A DNA stretch of 21,579 nt from NCBI GenBank assembly GCA_003599475.1, contig QZKK01000023.1:1-21579 (forward strand). Reading direction: 5' to 3'. The notes beneath the pieces were generated by a model. The model made no database searches. It saw only the letters and a program-made list of their open reading frames with translations, and was not told where the DNA came from. This document shows, in pieces, positions 15,178-21,379 of the stretch. This DNA comes from Desulfobacteraceae bacterium. GTDB lineage: Bacteria; Desulfobacterota; Desulfobacteria; Desulfobacterales; SURF-15. How positions within the stretch are numbered: the stretch's first letter is position 1; each line of letters starts with the position of its first letter. A program made the translations under genes and the position numbers.

Positions 15178-16497
15178 ATGGACGATGCGGTCATTCGGCT
15201 GGGCGGGAAAAAGCGTTCGACCTTTATGGATAAAGTAAAAGAACTTCTTCCGGAGGGCGGCAATCTGAGTCTTTGCCTTACCTGCGGAATGTGTTCTTCC
15301 GGGTGCCCGGCAACCGGGCTCGATGGGATGGACCCCCGGAAGTTTTTGCGGATGGCCGCACTTGGGCTGGACGATGAGATTCTCAAATCCGATTGGCCAT
15401 GGATGTGCACCCAGTGTCAACGGTGCATCTATGTCTGTCCCATGAAAATCGATATCCCGAGGATGATATATCACGTAAGGGCGAGCCGGCCGAGGGAACA
15501 GCGGCCCAAAGGGATATTGGGTTCCTGCGACATGGCACTCAGAAACGAGAGCACCAGCGCCATGGGGACCAGTCCCGAGGATTTCCAGTTTGTCGTGGAG
15601 GACGTGCTGGAAGAATACCGCGAGGCTCAACCCGAATTTGCGGAGATGCAGGCGCCTATCGATAAACAAGGGGCTGAATTTTTCCTTAACCAGAATTCGA
15701 GAGAACCGGTCACAGAGCCCGACGAACTTGTCCCTTTGTGGAAAATCCTGCATCTGGCCGGTGTGGACTGGACCTACGGGTCCAAGGGCTGGGCCGGCGA
15801 AAACTATTGCATGTTTCTTGCCGACGATCCATCCTGGAAGCACATCACGCAGACATCGGCCAAGCAGGCCGAGGATTTGGGGTGCAAGGTTTTTCTCAAT
15901 ACGGAGTGAGGGCACGTAACCTTCTCAGTCCTGGAAGGACTGAAAAAGTTCAACATCGGGCACACCTTCGTGGTCAAAAATATCTATGAATACTATGCCA
16001 AATGGATCCGGGAAGGGAGGCTCAAGGTCAACTCCGACTGGAACAAGGATCTGAAGATCAAGTTTACGGTCCAGGATCCGTGCCAGATCGTGAGGAAAAG
16101 CTATGGCGACCCGATCGCCGAGGATCTGCGGTTTGTGGTGAAGTCGATTGTGGGCGAAGAAAACTTCATCGATATGCAGCCGAACCGGTCCAACAACTAC
16201 TGCTGCGGCGGCGGAGGCGGTTTCCTCCAGTCCGGCTTCAAAGAGCAGCGTCTTGCCTACGGGAAGCTCAAAGACGAACAGATCAAGGCGACCGGAGCCG
16301 ACTATTGCATCGCGGGCTGCCACAACTGCCATGCCCAGATCCATGAACTGAGCGAGCATTACGGCGGCGGATATCCGGTCGTTCACCTGTGGACGCTGAT
16401 TTGTCTTTCCCTGGGAGTTCTCGGACCCAATGAAAGGACATACCTGGGCGACGATCTGAAAGACGTAAATGTCTTCCACCCGGAGACGGCCATGTGA
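15178..16497 (+). CDS. HdrC/HdrB-like iron-sulfur protein with in-frame TGA, probable selenoprotein
   Basis: The frame is uninterrupted from 15178 to 16497 except for TGA at 15907-15909 (codon 244); with readthrough the product is 439 aa. Residues 33-43 (CLTCGMCSSGC) and 77-87 (CTQCQRCIYVC) form an HdrC/GlpC-type 2x[4Fe-4S] ferredoxin. The rest is a CCG-type domain pair: a degenerate first unit (C211, then NTE-X244-GH) and an intact second unit with DPC302, C342-C343-G and GC381-HN-C384. From memory, relatives have Cys where the TGA stands. A SECIS-like hairpin follows it. Downstream codons remain fully conserved in character (NNYCCGGGGGF, AGCHNCHAQIHEL), which argues against decay. Such proteins pass electrons to or from disulfides. 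ATG 15178 has AGGAG at 5 nt; ATG 15175 is the alternative. Annotated naively it would appear as two truncated genes. Confidence 0.85.
15907..15943 (+). promoter_or_regulatory. Sec codon (TGA) and bacterial-type SECIS hairpin
   Basis: The TGA at 15907-15909 is followed by a stem TCAGTCCT (15925-15932) / AGGACTGA (15936-15943) closing a GGA loop (15933-15935). The stem is fully paired. The loop begins with G and starts 23 nt after the TGA, in the range known for bacterial SECIS elements (an apical loop with an early G, roughly 16-37 nt from the UGA). The hairpin lies within coding sequence, as required in bacteria. Confidence 0.75.
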
Positions 16498-16575
16498 CGG
16501 CAGCTTCCGGCCGCATCGCGACGGGATGGGGTTCTTCGACCGACCGTGCAAGCAGCGGCGGTCTCGGGATATGAG

Positions 16576-16941
16576 ATGGATAAATCCCCATCGGTAGATG
16601 AACTCAGGAAGCGCTGGGAAGCCGCGTTGACCGTTACCGATGAAGCGGTTGCAAGGCATCCGATGGTCTATCGTGAAATCAAGTCCCTCACCGTCGATAT
16701 CATCACGAAGCCACTGGATATCGAAGACTACCCGATGACCGCGGAAAGGCTCGTTCGACTTTTGAAATCCATCGGTTGTGATACCCAGGGGAGTATTTTC
16801 CATTTTTATTACGACCATTTTTCTCCCTCAAGCATATGGCATTTAAAGCTTTTCAGAGCGGAATGCCAAGACATGTTGGCATACTTGGATGCCTTCGACG
16901 AATGGCGTAGAAAGATACACCGGTTGCGCCTCCTGAAATAG
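16576..16941 (+). CDS. Hypothetical protein
   Basis: 121 aa, not recognised. It is largely helical and charged at the start (MDKSPSVDELRKRWEAALTV), with a central segment PMTAERLVRLLKSIGCD, an aromatic stretch IFHFYYDHFSPSSIWHLKLF and a basic end. There is no Cys motif beyond two isolated cysteines, no signal peptide and no membrane helix. The open frame runs back to the Hdr stop (GTG 16546 is an alternative start); ATG 16576 is chosen, with only a weak site (CGGGA) ahead of it. It is 78 bp after the seleno-Hdr gene and 78 bp before the MBL gene, same strand, which suggests one transcript. Codon use resembles its neighbours, so I think it is real, with moderate confidence. Confidence 0.5.
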   Translation: MDKSPSVDELRKRWEAALTVTDEAVARHPMVYREIKSLTVDIITKPLDIEDYPMTAERLVRLLKSIGCDTQGSIFHFYYDHFSPSSIWHLKLFRAECQDMLAYLDAFDEWRRKIHRLRLLK

Positions 16942-17019
16942 GTTATTAACCCGCATGTCAAATTGGAGTACGGTAACCTGCCGAAAGGAGATCGCCATTC
17001 AATCGGCCCGGAGAATCCT

Positions 17020-17778
17020 ATGACCGTTTACAAAGTACACCCGATCGTTGTGGGAACCAAAATCTTTGACAAAAGTATGATGACATACCAGCATGGTTAC
17101 GGAGATACATACACAATTCCCATCTATGTCTGGTATCTGGAGGGGAGCGATAAAAATATTCTGGTGGATACCGGAGAAATGAGCCCTATTCAGTCCAGGG
17201 ACAGAGAAAAATCGATCGGCGGCAGGATCTTCACCTTCGAGCAGGGACTTCAGAAATGGGGTTTGACACCGGATGCCATCGATACCGTGATCCACACCCA
17301 TCTGCACAACGATCACTGCGAAAATGATTATAAATGCACAAATGCCACCTTCTATGTTCACCGGAAGGAGCTGGAAAGGATCCACAATCCCCACCCTCTG
17401 GATTTTCGGTATTTGGAGGATTACATCGAGGAAGTCGAAGAAAATGGTCGGATTGAGGCGATCACCGGAGAAACCGAGATCTTGCCCGGAATAAAGGTGA
17501 TTCACACTCCGGTGCATACGGAAGGGGGCCTCTCCGTGCAGGTGGATACTGCCGACGGAAAAGCGATCATTACCGGCTTTTGCGTGATCATGGAAAATTT
17601 TTTTCCTTCCAAAGAAACACGGGCGATGGAAATGGAGGTCATTCCTCCGGGAACACTGGTAAATGCCTACGATTCCTATGACATCATGCTGGAAATAAAA
17701 AAGACGGCCGATATTCTCATCCCGCTTCATGAACCCGGATTTGCTTCAATCGATACGATAACGGCAGGCAGGGCATAG
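17020..17778 (+). CDS. MBL-fold hydrolase, N-acyl homoserine lactonase-like family
   Basis: 252 aa with the metallo-beta-lactamase fold. Zinc-binding motif T93-H94-L-H96-N-D98-H99, preceded by ILVDTGE (47-53), then TPVHTEGGLSVQV in the position of the H-x-x-G-x-x motif, and a final PLHEPGF with the last His. The layout matches the AttM/AiiA-like branch, but the substrate cannot be read from sequence and a quorum-signal role is not implied in an anaerobe. ATG 17020 has GGAG 7 nt upstream and starts the conserved YKVHPIVVGT segment; the open frame to 16963 has no better start. It is unrelated in detail to the MBL protein at 1364-2212. It is the likely last gene of the 14613-17778 transcript. 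Cytoplasmic. Confidence 0.82.
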   Translation: MTVYKVHPIVVGTKIFDKSMMTYQHGYGDTYTIPIYVWYLEGSDKNILVDTGEMSPIQSRDREKSIGGRIFTFEQGLQKWGLTPDAIDTVIHTHLHNDHCENDYKCTNATFYVHRKELERIHNPHPLDFRYLEDYIEEVEENGRIEAITGETEILPGIKVIHTPVHTEGGLSVQVDTADGKAIITGFCVIMENFFPSKETRAMEMEVIPPGTLVNAYDSYDIMLEIKKTADILIPLHEPGFASIDTITAGRA

Positions 17779-17879
17779 GAACCGCCTCTCACCGACCGAT
17801 CCTGTCCTGCAGCAAGACACCCCGTGTGAAACTTCCGTCCAAGTGTTCAGTGTTCAGCGTTCAGTGTTCAGGATTTTCT

Positions 17880-17905
17880 CGTTCCCATGCTCCTGCGTGG
17901 GAACG
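17880..17905. repeat. REP-like hairpin
   Basis: 11-bp stem (one G-T pair) with a TCCT loop. CGTTCCCA/TGGGAACG arms are typical of REP elements mobilised by RAYT transposases in many proteobacteria. No RAYT gene is in the window. Confidence 0.6.
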
Positions 17906-18103
17906 TGTTTGGAACGCTCCTGCGTCCTGCTCGGTGAATCCAGTTCCATGCGAGTGTCGTTCTCTGAGGTTTCTGGTACCGATCAAAGGCCGAAAGCGGC
18001 ACGGCTGGGCTTGTTAGAAACTACACATAAAATCCGAAATTCGGAAACCCCTCCGGACGGGCCAAAACCGAAACATTCGAAGTATATCGCCTCTTCCTGC
18101 TCC

Positions 18104-18120
18104 AATCGTGCATTATGCGA
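18104..18120 (+). promoter_or_regulatory. Candidate enhancer/operator, AATCGTGCATT copy 4
   Basis: AATCGTGCATTATGCGA, an exact 11-mer with an imperfect second arm. It is about 170 bp upstream of the weak -24/-12 match and 310 bp upstream of the first ORP-cluster gene. Sequence 15-35 bp downstream of it (TTAAA ... TTCAATTTGC) also resembles that after copy 1. Confidence 0.5.
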
Positions 18121-18290
18121 TTTTAAATGGGGTTATATTGTTTCAATTTGCCTGAATGTATCCGTCCGTATTTCTCAGGATGCAGGAATTGTCGACGAAT
18201 ATTCGCATGGATGCCCCCGGGGACAACCGGTTGTTCCGCCTGGCATTTGTGCGAATTCCAAGGAATGCCGAGTAAGCTGGAACTGAACCC

Positions 18291-18306
18291 TGGCACATAT
18301 TTTGAT
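18291..18306 (+). promoter_or_regulatory. Weak sigma-54 promoter match before the ORP cluster
   Basis: TGGCACA-TATT-TTGAT: the -24 half is good, but the -12 half has GA in place of the nearly invariant GC. ORP operons in Desulfovibrio are known to be sigma-54 dependent, which raises the prior. On sequence alone it is weak. Confidence 0.35.
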
Positions 18307-18428
18307 ATCCAAGTGAAACAGGGAGAATCCGTACAGGCGGCATCGGAGACATTCTCGATCTTACCGGAAGGGATTTGCCGAACCCCAGTCCGAAAACAAG
18401 AAAAATGAAGTGGGAAGGGAGATAAAGA

Positions 18429-19010
18429 ATGAAAATCGCAGTGAGTGCCGGCCAGAACCACCTCGATTCCACCGTGGACCCGAGGTTTGGACGGTGTGCC
18501 TTCTTTCTGATCGTCGATTCGGAGAATATGACTTTTCAGGCCTTTCCGAACGAAAACAGCGCACTGGGCGGCGGGGCCGGGATTCAGTCCGCCCAGTTTA
18601 TCGCCTCCAAGGGGGCTCAGCTTCTGATTACCGGAAACTGCGGTCCGAACGCCATGCGGACATTGAGTGCGGCGGGGATCAAAGTGGTCATAGGACAGGC
18701 GGGAACCGCTCGGGAGGCGGTAGAAAGGTTCAAACGGGGAGAGGTTCGACCTGAATCCGAAGCCAATGTGTCCGCACATTACGGTTCATCGGGCGGAGGA
18801 GGTATAGGAGGCGGTTTCGGCATGGGCCGCGGAGGGGGAAGAGGTCGCGGAGCCGGGATGGGCAGAAGGATGGCCGGAGGTTTTCAATCGGCAGGAAATG
18901 CCGCCTCTCTATCCGGAAAGGAAGAGCTGAACCTGCTGAAGGATTATGCCGAGGGGATGAAAGAGGAGATGGCGCAGCTTCAGCAGCGGATACGGGAACT
19001 GGAATCCTAA
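18429..19010 (+). CDS. NifX/NifB-like (ORP-type) protein with Gly-rich tail
   Basis: 193 aa. Residues 1 to about 105 form a dinitrogenase iron-molybdenum cofactor domain (PF02579-like): MKIAVSAGQNHLDSTVDPRFGRC at the start, FFLIVD, LITGNCGPNAMRTL, and IKVVIGQAGTAREAVERF. This fold binds metal-sulfur clusters; the Mo-Cu orange protein ORP belongs to it. Residues about 117-145 are a Gly/Arg/Met-rich linker, followed by a helical, charged tail (EELNLLKDYAEGMKEEMAQLQQRIREL) likely to form a coiled coil. ATG 18429 has GGAAGGGAGAT just upstream. It is the first gene of the cluster, 60 bp before MrpORP. It probably delivers or holds a cluster for the ATPases downstream (inference). A nitrogen-fixation role is unlikely without nif genes. 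Confidence 0.83.
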   Translation: MKIAVSAGQNHLDSTVDPRFGRCAFFLIVDSENMTFQAFPNENSALGGGAGIQSAQFIASKGAQLLITGNCGPNAMRTLSAAGIKVVIGQAGTAREAVERFKRGEVRPESEANVSAHYGSSGGGGIGGGFGMGRGGGRGRGAGMGRRMAGGFQSAGNAASLSGKEELNLLKDYAEGMKEEMAQLQQRIRELES

Positions 19011-19070
19011 TAAAAGGACAAGGACTATCTCGCGCAGAGAATTTTATTATCGGAAAGGAACGGAAAGAAA

Positions 19071-20324
19071 ATGGACAAGACGAGTCATTGTCAGTCAAAG
19101 GACGAAAAAGATCTGGATCGCCGGATGCAGGATGCCGAGATCCGGGAGCGCCTGGGGCGCATCAAAAACAAAATCCTGGTCATGAGCGGAAAAGGGGGTG
19201 TGGGGAAAAGCAGTGTCGCCGCTTATCTTGCCGTTTCCCTTGCCGAGAAGCGATACAAGGTCGGGCTCATGGACGTCGATCTGCACGGACCCAGCATACC
19301 GAGACTCCTGGGCATCAAGGGGATGATTCAACCGGCTTCGGTCGGGGGAAAGGCGGCCCCGATCCGGTGCTCGCCCCATCTGTCGGTTGTATCGATCGAG
19401 TCTCTGATGGGAGAAAACAGGGATATGGCCACCATCTGGAGAGGCCCCCTGAAGATCGGCGTCATCCGGCAGTTCATTGCCGACATGGTCTGGTCGGATC
19501 TCGATTATCTCGTCATCGACTCGCCTCCGGGAACAGGGGATGAGCCGTTGACCGTAGCCCAGACGATTCCGGATGCCAAGGCGATCATCGTCACCACCCC
19601 GCAGGAGATCTCGCTGGCCGATGTGAGGAAATCGATCAATTTCTGCCGTCAGGTCGATATGCGCATCCTCGGCCTGGTGGAAAACATGAGTGGGCTCCTG
19701 TGCCCCCACTGCGGGGAGCGGGTAGACCTGTTCAAACGGGACGGCGGGCGGATCACGGCCGAAAAGGAGAACCTCCTGCTTCTGGCAAGCCTGCCCATCG
19801 AGCCCGAAGTGGTCGAATCAGGGGATGCGGGACGCCTTCAGGAGATGACCGCAAGCTCAAGACCCTTCAACCTGGAATTTCAGAAGATGGTGGATACCGT
19901 CATCCGGCTGACGTCCTCCGAGGCTTCGGCGAAGCGGAGTAAAGAGGAAAGCTTACAGACCCTAAATCCGGTCGCAACTACCGGTGAAAAGGTGATCGTT
20001 GCCGTCCCGCTTGCCGGCGGCAGGCTCTGTTCTCACTTCGGACATTGCGAGCAGTTCGCACTGGTGGAGACCGAAAACGGCAAGGTGATCGGAAAGACCC
20101 TCCACACGCCTCCTCCGCACGAACCCGGAGTTCTCCCCAACTGGCTGCATGAGATGGGGGCCAACATCGTGATTGCAGGCGGAATGGGGAGCCGGGCGCA
20201 GCAGTTGTTCGGTGAAAGAGGAATCCGGGTCGTCACCGGAGCCGCAGGGGATGCACCGGAGGCTCTCGTTGAGCAGCTCCTGGCGGATCGACTGATTACG
20301 GGGGCAAACGTCTGCGACCACTAG
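19071..20324 (+). CDS. mrpORP: MrpORP: Mrp/NBP35 ATPase fused to a NifX-like domain
   Basis: 417 aa. An N-terminal Mrp/NBP35/ApbC P-loop ATPase has the deviant Walker A SGKGGVGKSS (about 39-48), DVDLHGPSIPRLLG, DSPPGTGDEPLT and the CxxC pair C211-PH-C214 that bridges a [4Fe-4S] cluster between monomers. A Ser/Lys-rich linker (about 285-303) leads to a C-terminal NifX/ORP-type domain (about 305-410) with LCSHFGHCEQFALVE and IVIAGGMGSRAQQLF. This fusion is the MrpORP protein of sulfate reducers, a cluster carrier that interacts with ORP. ATG 19071 is preceded by GGAACGGAAAG. It is followed by a repeat-containing 190-bp gap before the next ATPase. Confidence 0.9.
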   Translation: MDKTSHCQSKDEKDLDRRMQDAEIRERLGRIKNKILVMSGKGGVGKSSVAAYLAVSLAEKRYKVGLMDVDLHGPSIPRLLGIKGMIQPASVGGKAAPIRCSPHLSVVSIESLMGENRDMATIWRGPLKIGVIRQFIADMVWSDLDYLVIDSPPGTGDEPLTVAQTIPDAKAIIVTTPQEISLADVRKSINFCRQVDMRILGLVENMSGLLCPHCGERVDLFKRDGGRITAEKENLLLLASLPIEPEVVESGDAGRLQEMTASSRPFNLEFQKMVDTVIRLTSSEASAKRSKEESLQTLNPVATTGEKVIVAVPLAGGRLCSHFGHCEQFALVETENGKVIGKTLHTPPPHEPGVLPNWLHEMGANIVIAGGMGSRAQQLFGERGIRVVTGAAGDAPEALVEQLLADRLITGANVCDH

Positions 20325-20515
20325 ACCCCGCAGGGGGGAAGACACGGAGACACGGGGACGCGGAGAAAGGAAGAGAAATCGAAGGCCGGAAGTCGGAAGT
20401 CCGCGGGGTGCAAGAAGGTGAGAAGTTGAGAAGATGAGAAGTTTAGTCTTTTCCTTTGCGTCTTGGCGCCTTTGCGTGAGGGCCATTCATCTGTGATTTG
20501 AAAAGGAACGTTTTC
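20325..20515. repeat. Repeat-filled gap inside the ORP cluster
   Basis: Contains short imperfect tandem phrases: GACACGGAGACACGGGGACG (from 20341), CCGGAAGTCGGAAGT (about 20387), GAGAAGTTGAGAAGATGAG (about 20420) and CTTTGCGTCTTGGCGCCTTT (about 20454). No gene. These resemble intergenic filler repeats seen in deltaproteobacteria. The ribosome site for the next gene (AAAAGGA) ends the gap. Confidence 0.55.
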
Positions 20516-21379
20516 ATGATCATCAGTGTCGCCAGCGGAAAAGGGGGAACCGGGAAGACGACCATTGCGGTGAATATGGCGCTTTCTATAGACGGACTGG
20601 ACAAAGAAGTGCAGCTTCTCGACTGCGATGTCGAGGAGCCCAACGCGCACCTTTTCCTCCGGCCGGCGGTCGAAAAAACCGAGACCGTAACCATGCCGGT
20701 TCCGGAAGTCGATATGAAAAAGTGCAGCCTCTGCGGAAAATGCGCCGAGATCTGCCAATATAAGGCGATCGTCGTCGTTGCCGAGACCGTTTTGCCTTTT
20801 CGTGAGCTTTGCCACGGCTGCGGGGGTTGCATTCTGGCCTGCCCGGAAAAGGCTCTGTTTGAAGTCGGGCGGGAATTGGGCGTAGTCGAAAGAGGGCATC
20901 GAAACGGAATCGAGTTCGTCCACGGTCGGCTGAAGATCGGGGAAGCCATGGCGCCGCCCCTGATCCGAAAGGTGCGGTCATACGGAAGGCCAGGTGCGGT
21001 CACCCTCATCGATGCCCCCCCGGGAACATCGTGCCCGGTGATCGCCTCCATGAGGGGTGCGGATTTCGTGCTGCTCGTTACCGAACCGACGCCCTTCGGA
21101 CTGCATGATCTTCAACTGGCCGTCGGCGCCGTCCGCACCCTCGGAATTCCCTGCGGCCTGGTCGTCAATCGGTCGGATATGGGGGATGACGGGGTGAGGC
21201 GGTATGCTCGAGAGGAGAACTTGCCGGTACTGATGGAGATTCCCTTCGACCGCCGCATCGCGGAAGCCTATTCCAGGGGGGATGCGATCATCGAGGCATT
21301 TCCGGAATGGAAGGAAGAATTCAGAAGACTCTATCTTCGGATTGAAGAAATCGTAAATAAGAAAGAAACCCGTCTATGA
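20516..21379 (+). CDS. MinD/CobQ-type ATPase with inserted 2x[4Fe-4S] ferredoxin (ORP cluster)
   Basis: 287 aa. The deviant Walker A motif SGKGGTGKTT lies at residues 8-17, DCDVEEPNAHLF follows, and an inserted ferredoxin has C70/C73/C76/C80 and C99/C102/C105/C109. The ATPase then resumes with LIDAPPGTSCPVIAS and LLVTEPTPFGLHDL. This is the ATPase architecture found in pairs next to orp genes in sulfate reducers, where the proteins form a complex implicated in cell division; the biochemical role is unclear. ATG 20516 is chosen for the AAAAGGA site 8 nt upstream and because MIISVASGKGG is the usual beginning; TTG 20498 would add six residues. Its stop overlaps the next start (ATGA), so the two ATPases are translationally coupled and probably work together. 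Confidence 0.9.
   Translation: MIISVASGKGGTGKTTIAVNMALSIDGLDKEVQLLDCDVEEPNAHLFLRPAVEKTETVTMPVPEVDMKKCSLCGKCAEICQYKAIVVVAETVLPFRELCHGCGGCILACPEKALFEVGRELGVVERGHRNGIEFVHGRLKIGEAMAPPLIRKVRSYGRPGAVTLIDAPPGTSCPVIASMRGADFVLLVTEPTPFGLHDLQLAVGAVRTLGIPCGLVVNRSDMGDDGVRRYAREENLPVLMEIPFDRRIAEAYSRGDAIIEAFPEWKEEFRRLYLRIEEIVNKKETRL

Larger units (their letters stand above)
17779..18428. repeat. 650-bp spacer with repeats and possible ORP-cluster promoter
   Basis: No convincing gene. Four copies of the 7-mer (T/C)GTTCAG lie at 17844-17871. A hairpin follows at 17880-17905 (CGTTCCCATGC / GCGTGGGAACG, 4-nt loop), of the REP-like CGTTCCCA...TGGGAACG kind, with a partial echo (GGAACGCTCCTGCG) at about 17911. 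CTTGTTAGAAACT at 18010-18022 repeats 7249-7261. The last part holds the fourth AATCGTGCATT copy and a weak sigma-54 match. A small frame at 18127-18408 was considered and not called. Confidence 0.55.

Noticed and set aside
15142..15915. 257-codon minus-strand frame opposite the seleno-Hdr gene
   Set aside because: Antisense shadow of a clear Fe-S protein; it has no domain of its own.
15910..16497. Treating the part after the TGA as a separate HdrB-like gene, or the whole as a pseudogene
   Set aside because: The frame is identical on both sides, the intervening codons are protein-like, the position expects Cys, and a SECIS-like hairpin follows; no start with a ribosome site precedes 15970.
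15925..16818. 297-codon minus-strand frame
   Set aside because: Antisense to the Hdr C-terminal half; Cys motifs make sense only on the plus strand.
17020..17778. Naming the second MBL protein as a quorum-quenching lactonase
   Set aside because: The fold supports only a hydrolase; substrate residues cannot be read and the setting gives no quorum-sensing genes.
18127..18408. 93-codon Cys-containing frame upstream of the NifX-like gene
   Set aside because: No recognisable domain, no good ribosome site, and it overlaps the regulatory motif region; composition looks like spacer DNA.
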